Origin: Fidelibacterota bacterium
GTDB taxonomy: Bacteria; Fidelibacterota; Marinisomatia; SCGC-AAA003-L08; TS1B11
DNA: 63,745 nucleotides
Direction of reading: 5' to 3'
Assembly (NCBI GenBank): GCA_020354025.1
Contig: CP070638.1
Span: forward strand, 1,220,361-1,284,105
Shown here: piece by piece, positions 16,396-25,901 of the stretch
Numbering within the stretch: position 1 is the first letter of the stretch
Layout of the letters: every line of letters begins with the position of its first letter
Notes under the pieces: generated by a model
The model's input: only the letters and a program-made list of their open reading frames with translations
The model's database searches: none
Told to the model about the DNA's origin: nothing
Position numbers and translations under genes: made by a program

Positions 16396-17382
16396 TCAGA
16401 CTTTGTCGATTTCCTTGAACAGTTTCCGCATAAGCAGCTGGGTCTCATTGTGCAGATTCGCTATCGAGTTCAAAATAAAACCGATACCCAGGAATAACAC
16501 GGATAGAATTGCGAGCGAGGCCGCTAGAATGGCGAGGGGAACGTGGTAAACATATCTCTCTGAAAGATAATCCCGAATGGGAAACCATCCGGCAATCAGT
16601 CCCGATACAAAACAGATGAAACTGAGAGAAGAAAAGAACACAAGTGGCTTATAATCCTTAAAGATCAGGAAGATCGCCTTTATAATAGCTATACCGTCCA
16701 GGAATGTGTTCAGCTTTGACTTACTACCCGCAGGTCTTTCCCGGTATGAGGTGGGGACTTCCTTCACAATAAGATTTTTTAAAAGTGCCTGTAGCGTCAT
16801 CTCAGTTTCAATTTCAAAGCCCTCTGATTTCAAATGAGCCACCCTGACGAAATCTCTTGAAAAAACCCGATACCCTGAAAGTACATCTGTCACCTTATGA
16901 GAAAAGAGCAGAGTTATTACCTTCGCGATAAAATGATTACCGAACTTGTGGAGAAGCCTGAAAGCACCTTTTTCATAATCGCTGAGTCTCAATCCTACTA
17001 CCATATGGGCGTTGAACTCTTGGGATACCCGTAACAGCTCGTGAACGGATGTGGCATCGTAAGTGTCATCACCGTCCACCATGATATACTTTTCGGCTTC
17101 AATGGTCTCAAACATGTGCCTGACCACATTTCCCTTGCCTGAACGCGTTGATGGAATGACGATAGCTCCATGACGTTCCGCAATAGCTGCGGTGGCATCT
17201 GTAGAGTTGTTGTCGAAGACGTATACGGGTGAGGATGGGAGCTCCTGCCTGAAGTCATCTACAACCTTACCAACGGTTAATTCTTCATTAAAACAGGGTA
17301 TAAGGATAGCAATTTTCTGGATTGAACGGGCATTATTCTTCTCAGATGTAGTCATAATTATTCCCATTTTTTCACGATCCAC
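16396..17382 (-). CDS. Family 2 glycosyltransferase with C-terminal membrane helices
   Basis: 328 residues. GT-A fold motifs: ILIPCFNEELTVGKVVDDF, VYVFDNNSTDATA, SGKGNVVRHM, and DXD-like MVDGDDTYD (about residues 100-108), then YRERPAGSKSKLNTFLDG. Two membrane segments follow near 250-320 (FFSSLSFICFVSGLIAGW and AILAASLAILSVLFLGIGF). This is the DPM1/ArnC-like layout, in which a sugar is placed on polyprenyl phosphate at the inner membrane. The start overlaps the end of the membrane-protein gene by 25 bp, indicating translational coupling; the lipid-linked sugar would then be used by that partner. Confidence 0.85.
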   Translation of the reverse strand: MDREKMGIIMTTSEKNNARSIQKIAILIPCFNEELTVGKVVDDFRQELPSSPVYVFDNNSTDATAAIAERHGAIVIPSTRSGKGNVVRHMFETIEAEKYIMVDGDDTYDATSVHELLRVSQEFNAHMVVGLRLSDYEKGAFRLLHKFGNHFIAKVITLLFSHKVTDVLSGYRVFSRDFVRVAHLKSEGFEIETEMTLQALLKNLIVKEVPTSYRERPAGSKSKLNTFLDGIAIIKAIFLIFKDYKPLVFFSSLSFICFVSGLIAGWFPIRDYLSERYVYHVPLAILAASLAILSVLFLGIGFILNSIANLHNETQLLMRKLFKEIDKV

Positions 17383-19025
17383 AGACGCAGCCCGTCCCGC
17401 TCATGCCGCGAGCGGATAGGCAGACTGCCACGAGGATCTATTCCTAGCCGGTGGGAAGCCAGCAAGCGGGCATCGTAGGGTAGATACTCCTTGCGTGACA
17501 GTAAATAGAATGGTCCGTCGTGGGAACTTAGAACCTGCCGTATTTCTTTTTGAAACATCGTGTTCTGAGTTGGCTTGATGAAATTATTATTCATTGATAC
17601 AAACCTTGTACTTTTTGGAAATGCCGGGATCAGGTAGCCCCATGGTCTGTTCTGTGTTATCAGAACAACGGAGTTATCGGGATCCGCATATCCCGGGATT
17701 TGTACTTGAAAAAAAGTGGAGCCCCATGGCAGGCGATCAATCTGGATAGCACGCATCTCTACAACGACCACCACTAATAACAGGCTATAGGTCAGTATGC
17801 GATAGTATTCACTCTTAATGATATAGGATAACAATATAATGATGACCGCAGGCCCTAATAATTCAAGCGCATTTGTGTATCGCAGAATTGAGAATTTCAA
17901 TTGCCATATTATGAAGGAACTGATAAAAAATATTATAAGGAACTGATGTATGGGTATTACTACATTTTTCATTTTTACGCGCTTAGTTTTCGAGTTTGCG
18001 CGCGACCATTTTAAAAGAAAAATAAAGGCGATAATTATTATTAATACATAGATGATAGCAAAACGAGCGTCCCGATAGTAATGTTGAGGATCTGTGTAGT
18101 GATTCGAAAATAGAAAGTAAAAAGGAAAAACTATATGGTCAAAAAGTCCTTCAGGTAGATAACGGCTATCGGAAAAATTTTCGAGCTTCATATATGGAGA
18201 TTTAAAAATACCATTATAGAAAGGAAATAAGGGATTGCCGTAGAGATTCCAGAGGCGATACATCCAAAAGCCAGCGGAAATAAAAATGCCCGCTGCTAAT
18301 CCCAAAGTCACTGCCGCGGTAGACTTTATCCGCTGCAACCAATTTTTCTGCAATGTTAGCTGGGCTATTAAAAAGCCGATTCCGAAAATAGCGAGTGTCA
18401 GTTTGAGACCGATGCCTATGCCAATTAAAAGACCACCCGTAGCGAGAACATAGTTAAAAGTCGATGTATTAAGGTTTTCATTCTGTACTGTCCGGTGAAC
18501 GACTATCAACAGAGCCCCGAGAACAAACAGACTTGTTACTACATCATTCGTTGTATTCCCCAGCTCTCCTATCATGATGGGGGCATACACTCCTGCAGTT
18601 GCTGAGACAAAGGTAAAAAGAAGGCGCGTGGGAGGAGACTTGTATTGGAACAGGTAATAGCATATGCAAAACAGGAGGAAGAAATTAAATCCTTGTATTG
18701 CACCCATTACAAAGCCAACGGTTTTGGGACTGAATTGTGTAACCAAAAAATAAAATGGAAAATCTAGAACAGGATTTAAAAAGGTTTGTAGCTGAGCGGA
18801 AGCAAAATCAAATGATAAACGCCCATTAAAGAAAGCATAGGGATTGTAATAATGATAGTTCCTTAGATCCCAATTATTGTCTTGGCCAATTGAAACTGAA
18901 AGCAGGCCGAAAATAATTGGCGTAAGGATAAAAATAGCAGTAAATATTATATTGGTATTTGTTAGTGACAGCCGACGAAATAGCTGCGCATTTAAAGTTG
19001 ACTGATTCCTATGTTTCTTGTTCAT
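17358..19025 (-). CDS. Polytopic membrane protein, probable GT-C-type glycosyltransferase
   Basis: 555 residues with about ten or more hydrophobic helices. The first periplasmic loop has GQDNNWDLRNYHYYNPYAF, with an acidic pair just after the first helix, as in GT-C glycosyltransferases where this loop carries the catalytic Asp. The C-terminal 110 residues are soluble (PRNxPWGYLIPAFPKSTRF and following). Its coding sequence is distinctly AT-rich compared with most of the window. First gene of the GT cassette; it probably transfers sugar from the polyprenyl-phosphate donor made by the GT2 enzyme. Function inferred from fold and context. Confidence 0.65.
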   Translation of the reverse strand: MNKKHRNQSTLNAQLFRRLSLTNTNIIFTAIFILTPIIFGLLSVSIGQDNNWDLRNYHYYNPYAFFNGRLSFDFASAQLQTFLNPVLDFPFYFLVTQFSPKTVGFVMGAIQGFNFFLLFCICYYLFQYKSPPTRLLFTFVSATAGVYAPIMIGELGNTTNDVVTSLFVLGALLIVVHRTVQNENLNTSTFNYVLATGGLLIGIGIGLKLTLAIFGIGFLIAQLTLQKNWLQRIKSTAAVTLGLAAGIFISAGFWMYRLWNLYGNPLFPFYNGIFKSPYMKLENFSDSRYLPEGLFDHIVFPFYFLFSNHYTDPQHYYRDARFAIIYVLIIIIAFIFLLKWSRANSKTKRVKMKNVVIPIHQFLIIFFISSFIIWQLKFSILRYTNALELLGPAVIIILLSYIIKSEYYRILTYSLLLVVVVVEMRAIQIDRLPWGSTFFQVQIPGYADPDNSVVLITQNRPWGYLIPAFPKSTRFVSMNNNFIKPTQNTMFQKEIRQVLSSHDGPFYLLSRKEYLPYDARLLASHRLGIDPRGSLPIRSRHERDGLRLWIVKKWE

Positions 19026-19236
19026 TGATGGTTTTTGTTTGTAGCCCGGGTGATAACATCCTAGCTATTTGTAGTTAGTTTGAATTTATGACAGGTGCTA
19101 ATTGGAAAAAAGAAAAAAGCAATTGATAATAAAGGATTGATTTTCAGTATACTATCTGACGGGATTGAAAACAAATTTTCCATAGCAGAGAATGTAGAAT
19201 TATCCAGACTGAAAATCAGGATTATATGACGGTGTA

Positions 19237-19917
19237 CTAGTTGCTGCGGTTAGCCAGGGGATCCTTAATCCCCACCTCCTTAAATCCCTTAGCCCTATGT
19301 GTACAGCTGTCGCACCGGCCGCAGGGTAAATCTTGGTTGAGGTAGCAGCTCCAGGTCAGGTGCAAGGGAGCGCGCAGCTCAGTCCCCAGCTGGATGATGA
19401 CTGCCTTGCGCAGTCCTATAACCGGGGTGATTACCCTGATGTGGGTTTCGGGGAGGGTGCCTGCTTCGATAGCAGCCTCGAAGGCGTCGTAGAAAGTGCG
19501 GCGGCAGTCGGGGTAACCGCTGGAGTCCTCCTCTACGGCTCCGGCAAATATGGCTCCTGCCTCCAGTACCTCAGCCCAGCTGGCGGCGGCAGCTAACAGG
19601 TTGGCGTTGCGGAAGGGGACGTATGTGGCGGGGATTCCGGTTGAGACCGGGTCAGTTGCGAGTACGGCAATGCTGGGATCCGTGAGAGCCGAGCCGCCGA
19701 TCTCTGCCAGGTGGTGCTGGTTCAACACCAGGCGAAGCTCAGTCGGGACGGAGTAATGGTCAGCGATGTCGTGGAAGGCCTGCAGCTCGCGCTGCTCTGT
19801 GCGCTGGCCGTAATTGGCGTGGAGTAAGGCTAGGACATAGTCCTGTGCCGCAATGGCGGCAGTAACGCAGCTGTCCATACCGCCCGAGAGTAGCACCACT
19901 GCGATAGGCCTGGCCAT
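19237..19917 (-). CDS. queC: 7-cyano-7-deazaguanine synthase
   Basis: 226 residues. Converts 7-carboxy-7-deazaguanine to preQ0 with ATP and ammonia in the queuosine pathway. The PP-loop SGGMDS is at residues 11-16, followed by LHANYGQRT and VPFRNANLLAAAASWA. A zinc site is formed by cysteines in WSCYLNQDLPCGRCDSCTHR near the C-terminus. Length is normal. It starts only 2 bp after the helicase-nuclease stop, so the two are cotranscribed. No queD, queE or queF is in the window. Confidence 0.92.
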   Translation of the reverse strand: MARPIAVVLLSGGMDSCVTAAIAAQDYVLALLHANYGQRTEQRELQAFHDIADHYSVPTELRLVLNQHHLAEIGGSALTDPSIAVLATDPVSTGIPATYVPFRNANLLAAAASWAEVLEAGAIFAGAVEEDSSGYPDCRRTFYDAFEAAIEAGTLPETHIRVITPVIGLRKAVIIQLGTELRAPLHLTWSCYLNQDLPCGRCDSCTHRAKGFKEVGIKDPLANRSN

Positions 19918-19919
19918 TT

Positions 19920-22900
19920 TCAGCCCTGTTCCTCACGCAGGGAGCCACTCGGATGTTCCCACGCTGGGCAGATAAGGTCCTTATAATCACAGTAATTGCA
20001 ATGATAGCCCTTCCGGTGGGGGAAGTCCCTGCGCCGGATGCCCTCCGCCGCCTGGGCTACCCTTTGCCGGAACTCAGCCAGCTCTTCCTCATTGAAAGAA
20101 ACGGTCACTTCTGGCTCATCAGCCCGAAGGAAATAGTAGGTCAGGTCCATACCGCCGGGAGCTATTTCCCGGCCGTTGAGCGCATCAGCCTGAAGGATGT
20201 ACATGGTGTATAAGGCCATCTGTGGTTCATGACGGGCTTCTTTCTCGGTCAGCTTACGCTGGGAGGTCTTATAGTCAATCAAGGCGATGCGGCCATGTTC
20301 ATCCAGATCAATCCGGTCGATCCGCCCGGTGATGGTAACATCGTCCAGGTCGAAAGTGAAGCGGTGCTCTACGGCCAGCACCGGCGGCTCTTTCCCTGCC
20401 AAATGCTCCTGGTAGGCAGCCAGCAGCTTCCTGGCGTCTTCCTTGTACTGAGCTTCTTCCTGGTGATAGGTGAAACCCTCGCTCTCCCAGTTCTGCTCAA
20501 GCAGATCAGTGATTTTCGGTCGGGGTTCATCACGATCAGGATGATGGAAAGATTCCAGAACGGAGTGGATTATACGCCCGAAGGTGAGCTGTGGTATCGT
20601 TTCCCTTCCTGGAATATTATCCACTCGGGCAAAGCGATACTGAAGGGGGCAGGTCTCATAGCTGCCGATGGCACTGGCAGAGAGAGTCAGCGCGGACGGT
20701 CGAGGGGCTGGTGTAGCGGATTCCGCCGCGTCCGGCAGAAGCCGCCGCCGTAGCTCATCACCCAGGGGATGCGTGTTGAAGTCCGGCGAGAGGCCGGCCT
20801 CGTACTCCTCCACCAGGCGGATGGCGTCCACTAGCTGGTGCGCTTGATCGTAAGCTCCCCGGGCCAGCTCCCGGGACAGGCGTTGCTTTAATTCCGTACG
20901 CAGCTCGTCCGTCGTATCCTGTTCTTGCTGGTCTTCGGTTTCCACTAGGGCCCTCTCGTTGATCAATTCAGCGGGTAAGTTACTGACAAACGGCGAGCGA
21001 CGCTTGGGTGTGGTAAGGACTGCCAGCCTCCGCTCAGCCCTTGTAATAGCAACATAGAACAGGCGCCGCTCTTCTTCGAGGTGAGCAGCTCTCTCATCCA
21101 GGACAGGTTCCGGTTGCCAGCGGTGCCAGTCGGGCGGTGGTGCATCAACCACCTTGGGACGGCGATAGTTGATCGGGAAGCGGGCGCTCTGGAGGAAGGG
21201 AATGAAGACAACGGGGAACTCTTTACCTTTGGCGGCGTGGACGGTCATCACCTGCACGGCATCGGTAGTATTCAGTTCGGGTACCCGTGCTTCTAAGGCG
21301 CTGGCTTCATGCATTATTTCCATGTACTGGACGAATCGGGCCAGGCTGCGGTCCCGGTGGCGACTGGTAAAGTCGCGGGCTGTTTCCAGCAGGAGAGTCA
21401 GATTATCCAAGGCCACTCGATCTTCCAGGAAGCCGCCCCTGATATGTCGCCGATAGAGCCCGCTAACCACCAGGATACGCCACATCATTCGACCCGCATC
21501 CGACTCGCTGTTTTCCTCGCGCAGTGCTGAAATCTGTCCGGCCAGGGAGACCACTGCGTCCAATGTGGTCTTCGGCAATGACGATAGGGTAGCGATTTTC
21601 TCGGATTTTTCACCGTTCAAAAGACGGTTGAGGTCCTTCAGTAGAGGTGTCACCAGCTGTCCTAGACCTTCCCCCAGCAGGCGATACAGTCCCATAGGTG
21701 CGCCGGGAGTATCAGCTGCAACGGCGCACCACGCCAAGGCTGTCCGAATAGCCGGGATCTGGTAGAACCGGACGTTACCAAGGTACTGACTGGGAACGTC
21801 GTTGTCAGCAAGGGCCGCCACCACCTCCCCGGCCTGCCGATGGGTTCGCGCCATAACGGCGATATCGCTGGGGGGCACATCTCTGTCTGCGACCATATTC
21901 GCGATGACCTGTGCCAAATGGACTGCCTGCGCGGCGGAGCTGCCCACCACCAGTTCTGGTAGGGGTGCTGCTCGATAGGGATGGCCAGCCTGGAGATTCT
22001 TGCTCTGTCGGCCCGTATTGTGTCGGATGACCTCGTTAGCCAGGTCCAGGATGGGTTGGGTAGAGCGGTGGTTCTTGTCCAGGACCATCTCGGCGTAGCC
22101 CGGCACTTCCCGATACCGCTGCCGGAAATCACGGATATTGTAGGCGCTGGCGCCCCGGAAGCTGTAGATACACTGGTCATCGTCACCCACTACGGTAATG
22201 CTGTGGTGCTTTTCCACCAGGCGTCCCACGACCATATTCAGAGCGTAGTTGTTGTCCTGGAACTCGTCCACGACAATAGTCTGGTACCGTTTCTGAAGGG
22301 TATGAAGCATATCCGGCCGGGACTCCAATAGGTGCCAGCACTGATAGATCATGTCTCCGTAATCCACCAGCTCTTCTGCGGCCTTCCACTGCTGGTACAG
22401 TGGAAAAACTGCGCAGTGGTCCTCAATCTGATGCCAGGTTTCCTCCCACTCGTCGGGAGTTTCGCCGGCCAGCTGTTTTCCGGTTTGAGCCAATAGGTCG
22501 GGGAACTGCTCCGGCTGGATGAGATTGTCCCGGAGGCGGTCAAAGAAGACCTTGAAGGCCTTGACGGCGACAACCGGCTCCCGCCGGAAGGCTGTCGACT
22601 GTAGGTTATCCAGCTCGTGGTAATGTTCCCGCAGGAGGAACAGGATATCGCCGTCGGTCATCAACCGCCGGGACCTGAACTCCGGTCTGAACTCCCGTAC
22701 TACTTGGTAGCAGAAAGCGTGGAAGGTGGTGGCGGTCAGGGTTGACTCCCTGCCGGTGACTGCATCGATACGCCCTCGCAGCTCAGCCGCGGCCTTTTCT
22801 GAGAAGGTCAGGGCTAGGATTTGTTCGGGGGGGATACCTTCATGCTTGATAAGGTGAATGATACGCCGGATGAGGGTGGTGGTCTTACCGGTGCCGGCCC

Positions 22901-22991
22901 CGGCCAGGATCATGAGGGGGGCTGGGGGGTGGGTCTCGGCCCGGCGCTGCTGGGCGGTAGGGATTGGCAGCTGTGCTATTTCATGACGCAC
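19920..22991 (-). CDS. UvrD/PcrA-type helicase fused to a PD-(D/E)XK nuclease with iron-sulfur cysteines
   Basis: 1023 residues, GTG start. Superfamily 1 helicase motifs are complete: Walker A AGAGTGKTTT, ALTFSEKAAAELRGR, Walker B VVDEFQDNN, GDDDQCIYSFRGA, MTVHAAKGKEF and VAITRAERRL. The last 270 residues form a RecB-like nuclease: SYETCPLQYRFA, GRIIHSVLESFH, GRIDRIDLD, ALIDYKTSQ and the triad YHCNYCDYKDLICPAW; one early and three late cysteines are the iron-staple pattern of AddB, AdnA and Cas4-like nucleases. It probably processes DNA ends or repair intermediates. No AddA/AddB partner is adjacent, so it may act alone or with a distant subunit. Confidence 0.85.
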   Translation of the reverse strand: MRHEIAQLPIPTAQQRRAETHPPAPLMILAGAGTGKTTTLIRRIIHLIKHEGIPPEQILALTFSEKAAAELRGRIDAVTGRESTLTATTFHAFCYQVVREFRPEFRSRRLMTDGDILFLLREHYHELDNLQSTAFRREPVVAVKAFKVFFDRLRDNLIQPEQFPDLLAQTGKQLAGETPDEWEETWHQIEDHCAVFPLYQQWKAAEELVDYGDMIYQCWHLLESRPDMLHTLQKRYQTIVVDEFQDNNYALNMVVGRLVEKHHSITVVGDDDQCIYSFRGASAYNIRDFRQRYREVPGYAEMVLDKNHRSTQPILDLANEVIRHNTGRQSKNLQAGHPYRAAPLPELVVGSSAAQAVHLAQVIANMVADRDVPPSDIAVMARTHRQAGEVVAALADNDVPSQYLGNVRFYQIPAIRTALAWCAVAADTPGAPMGLYRLLGEGLGQLVTPLLKDLNRLLNGEKSEKIATLSSLPKTTLDAVVSLAGQISALREENSESDAGRMMWRILVVSGLYRRHIRGGFLEDRVALDNLTLLLETARDFTSRHRDRSLARFVQYMEIMHEASALEARVPELNTTDAVQVMTVHAAKGKEFPVVFIPFLQSARFPINYRRPKVVDAPPPDWHRWQPEPVLDERAAHLEEERRLFYVAITRAERRLAVLTTPKRRSPFVSNLPAELINERALVETEDQQEQDTTDELRTELKQRLSRELARGAYDQAHQLVDAIRLVEEYEAGLSPDFNTHPLGDELRRRLLPDAAESATPAPRPSALTLSASAIGSYETCPLQYRFARVDNIPGRETIPQLTFGRIIHSVLESFHHPDRDEPRPKITDLLEQNWESEGFTYHQEEAQYKEDARKLLAAYQEHLAGKEPPVLAVEHRFTFDLDDVTITGRIDRIDLDEHGRIALIDYKTSQRKLTEKEARHEPQMALYTMYILQADALNGREIAPGGMDLTYYFLRADEPEVTVSFNEEELAEFRQRVAQAAEGIRRRDFPHRKGYHCNYCDYKDLICPAWEHPSGSLREEQG

Positions 22992-23008
22992 TACCGCTCC
23001 GTCCCCGG

Positions 23009-24415
23009 TCAGATACCCAGCCAGAGCAGCCCCAGGGCCGCTCCGCTCCCGGTGCAGAACAGGTTCACCATGTTGTTATCCAGCCAATGCCAGCCGCTGT
23101 GCAGTACAACCTCTGGCCCACCAGTGGGTCGGCTTTCGGTTATCCGGCCCGTAGCCGGGATAAGGTACCTGGCCTGGACGGTCGCGCCCAGGAGGCTGTC
23201 AACCATGGCGGCGAGAAAGCCGATGATTGAGACTACCAGCCAGTCAGTGCCACTCACCAGTCGGGGTTGAAGCCACAGCCCTACGGCCGCCAGGAACCCT
23301 GCACCGGCCAGAGTACCGATGGTTCCCACTAGGGTCACTCCGCCGGAGTCGCCCCTGGCCACCTGTCGCCAGCTGATGATATCCCGAGGATGGTGCCTCG
23401 ACCAGCCGCCAATTTCCGTACCCCAGGTATCTGCGGTGGCTGCCGCTAGCGATGCGAGAAATACCAGGTAGAGCCGGTCTGAGCCCCAGATGCCCCAAGC
23501 CAGGGCCACCAGCAGAGGGACCCCCCCGTTGGCGAATACCTGGACCAGGTTCCGCTTCCCCGCCCCGTGATTCGGCTTACGGGTGGTTGCCATACCACGG
23601 TTAAAGTAGGTAAGGAGAGAGCTGAGGATAAAGAAGGCCACGATGGGGAGAATCCATACCCAACTACCTGATAGGAAAATGAGCATTCCCACGCTCCAGG
23701 CGGTGATGGCACCGCTGGGGGCCAGGGCTTTAAGCCGTGCCGCCAGTCCCAGCAGCACGGCGGAACATGTCGTCCAGAGTACGAACGGGATCAGGCTTCC
23801 CGGAGGCAACGACCTGAACAGGAAAAGAAAAAGGGCGGCTGCTAAGGGAACGGTTATGTTGTCCGAGCCGCGGCTGGATTGGGCTTCAGCGATAGTGGCC
23901 AGGGTGGCTACCAGGGCGACGGCCAGGAACAGCTGCGGCCAGGAGTAACCGGAACTATTGCTCAGTGGAATCAGAATGGCTAGCCCCGCGAGGGTTAATC
24001 CAGCCGATCCTAATAACATGGCCATGCTCCCTGCGACCGTTTTAGGGTCATGCCAGAGGGTAAAACTCTTTTGCCCATACCGGTGTCCCACCCAGGCGGC
24101 CAGGGGATCGGCGAAGGCCAGGAGGAGAATGGCTACTTGCAGAGCTACCGGGTCACGATACCAGAAAAGAGCTACGAGGATCGTAAAGGAAAGCGGGTAA
24201 AAAACTGTTCCGTAGCTGATTCGGTTGATAGCATGCATGCTCTTGAAGCGGCCCATACTGAGAGTCACCAGGTTGATTCCGACAAACAGGAAGCCGGTGA
24301 TGAGGGGATAAAACGGCTCCTGGAAAATGAAGCGGCACAGGAAAATGAACACGCCCACTATCACGTGTACCAGCTGGCGGCTATCCTCGGTACGCATCCC
24401 GGTTCGCGCTGCCAA
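23009..24415 (-). CDS. Fused phytol/dolichol kinase-like and DUF92 membrane protein
   Basis: 468 residues from a TTG start. Residues 1-215 resemble the CTP-dependent prenol kinase family: RQLVHVIVG, LLLAFADPLAAWVGHRYG and DPKTVAGSMAMLLGS. Residues 220-468 are a DUF92 domain: LAPSGAITAWSVG, AAATADTWGTEIGGW, GDSGGVTLVGTIGTLAG and a helical end. In plants the homologues VTE5 and VTE6 phosphorylate phytol and then phytyl phosphate, so this fusion may make a prenyl diphosphate from a salvaged alcohol. The frame stays open upstream and adds a hydrophobic helix (TWLLFLGAIFALLAISEWLA), but only after a TGA at 24536-24538 that interrupts a frame begun by ATG at 24551-24553, so the true start is unclear. 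Confidence 0.75.
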   Translation of the reverse strand: MAARTGMRTEDSRQLVHVIVGVFIFLCRFIFQEPFYPLITGFLFVGINLVTLSMGRFKSMHAINRISYGTVFYPLSFTILVALFWYRDPVALQVAILLLAFADPLAAWVGHRYGQKSFTLWHDPKTVAGSMAMLLGSAGLTLAGLAILIPLSNSSGYSWPQLFLAVALVATLATIAEAQSSRGSDNITVPLAAALFLFLFRSLPPGSLIPFVLWTTCSAVLLGLAARLKALAPSGAITAWSVGMLIFLSGSWVWILPIVAFFILSSLLTYFNRGMATTRKPNHGAGKRNLVQVFANGGVPLLVALAWGIWGSDRLYLVFLASLAAATADTWGTEIGGWSRHHPRDIISWRQVARGDSGGVTLVGTIGTLAGAGFLAAVGLWLQPRLVSGTDWLVVSIIGFLAAMVDSLLGATVQARYLIPATGRITESRPTGGPEVVLHSGWHWLDNNMVNLFCTGSGAALGLLWLGI

Positions 24416-24663
24416 CCATTCCGATATTGCCAGCAGGGCGAAGATGGCTCCCAGAAAGAGCAGCCAGGTGAGTAGCGGGGTGGGCAGGATGGGGGTGAAA
24501 GGCCTGAATAAAGGTAAGGCAGGGATAGTGGGGAGTCAATGGGGAGACGGCATCCGCAGTTCACGGTAAAGCGGCGCTAACCTCCGTGAGGTCTTTGCGT
24601 CTAAGTGATAAACAGCAGAACTAGTACGAAGAAATGAATATTTAATAAGAAAGGAACCTGATC

Positions 24664-25098
24664 ATGATTAACAAACTCTTGGTCGCAACACTTCTGATGA
24701 CAACTGTAGTCATCGCCCAGCAGGGACGCGGTTTTGGCAAGGTGCGCATGGGCTGGGATGACCAGCTGGCGCTCTCGCCTCAGCAGGTGGAACAGATCCA
24801 GAAGTCGCGTATGGAATTCGAGACCAAGGCCATCGATCTGCGGGCCGAGCTGCAGAAGCTCCGCCTCGAGCTTCGCGGGCAGGTGCGAGCCGACAAGCCC
24901 AGCAAGCGGACCATTGATGCCACCCTGGACAAGATTGCAGCCCAGCAGGCGGCCCTGGCGAAGCTCCGAGTGGAGCATCACCTGGAGGTCCGTGACCTCC
25001 TCACCGACGAACAAAAGCAAGTTTTCGATGCCCGGCCGTTCGGGCGTGGAGGTAAGGGCTTCTCTGGTCACAGCAGGGGTCGGGGGAGGCGCTGGTAA
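24664..25098 (+). CDS. Spy/CpxP-like periplasmic protein
   Basis: 144 residues with a GAAAGGAAC ribosome binding site and signal peptide MINKLLVATLLMTTVVIAQQ. The mature part is helical and charged, with the two LTxxQ-type motifs of the family in diverged form: LALSPQQVEQI near residue 36 and DLLTDEQKQVF near 113. The C-terminus is Gly/Arg-rich. Such proteins act as periplasmic chaperones or stress sensors. It lies upstream of an ECF sigma factor and a second Spy-like gene, suggesting one envelope-stress module. Confidence 0.75.
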   Translation: MINKLLVATLLMTTVVIAQQGRGFGKVRMGWDDQLALSPQQVEQIQKSRMEFETKAIDLRAELQKLRLELRGQVRADKPSKRTIDATLDKIAAQQAALAKLRVEHHLEVRDLLTDEQKQVFDARPFGRGGKGFSGHSRGRGRRW

Positions 25099-25373
25099 AA
25101 CAAGTCAGAGGAATTAGTTATCGGGGAGGGCGGCGCTCTCCCCGGTGCAATCAAGCCCTCATCTCGTGTTAAGAGACAAAGGCCAAGTTCCTCTGATCAT
25201 CTCGTCTACCTTTCTAAAAGTGGTTTTGTTGAGACCTGGCGGTGCTGAACGGATAATCAGAGAATAGAATAGGAGTGGACGTTAGTCGAAGGGTGGCTGA
25301 CAAAAAGTGGGTGTATCCTGAGGCAAAACAGCGTTAACCTTGGACGGCGGCCAGCGTCTAATTGGTACCATGA

Positions 25374-25901
25374 ATGGAAAACGACCAGATCCTTATTACC
25401 AAGTTCCTGCGTGGCGACCAGCGGGCTTTCGATCGGCTGGTGCTGAGGCACCAGGAAAAGGTCCGCCAATTCATGTACCGCGCGACGGGGGATGTGGATG
25501 ATGCTAACGACCTCGCCCAGGAAGTATTCATCAAGGTATATCGCTACCTCCACCGGTTTCGCGGCGGCAGTGAGTTCTCAACGTGGCTCTACCGGGTTGG
25601 TGTTAACGTTCTTAACTCCCATTTCCGCCGACAACGCGTCCGTTCTTGGCTGCCATTGGGCGAAAGTGAAGATCCCGATGGTTCATTGCCCGACGATGAT
25701 CGTCGTTATCAGTTCCGCCAGCTGCTGGCCCATTTACCCCGGTTATCATCCCAGGAGCGCCAGGTGGTCGTACTGAGGGGTTTGCAGGAGCTATCGGTAG
25801 CCGATACCGCCCGTATCCTGAGCACATCGGAGAATGTAGTGAAAGTGGCTTATCATACGGCACGGAAGAAATTGAAGGAGCTTCTGAAGGATGTCCAATA
25901 A
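25374..25901 (+). CDS. ECF RNA polymerase sigma factor (RpoE-like)
   Basis: 175 residues. Region 2 covers residues 10-75 (LVLRHQEKVRQFMYR, DANDLAQEVFIKVYR, FSTWLYRVGVNVLNSHFRR); region 4 covers 115-172 (LSSQERQVVVLRGLQELSVA DTARIL and VKVAYHTARKKLKELL). It redirects RNA polymerase to a small regulon, probably an envelope response. Its last 11 bp overlap the next gene, which encodes a membrane protein that should be its anti-sigma factor. Confidence 0.9.
   Translation: MENDQILITKFLRGDQRAFDRLVLRHQEKVRQFMYRATGDVDDANDLAQEVFIKVYRYLHRFRGGSEFSTWLYRVGVNVLNSHFRRQRVRSWLPLGESEDPDGSLPDDDRRYQFRQLLAHLPRLSSQERQVVVLRGLQELSVADTARILSTSENVVKVAYHTARKKLKELLKDVQ

Noticed and set aside
24601-25071. Leftward 156-codon ORF
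   Set aside because: It is antisense to the Spy-like gene, which has a signal peptide, ribosome binding site and family motifs; the leftward product has no recognisable features.
25130-25150. GGGGAG/CTCCCC hairpin as a terminator after the Spy-like gene
   Set aside because: Short stem with no following T-run; not counted as a terminator.
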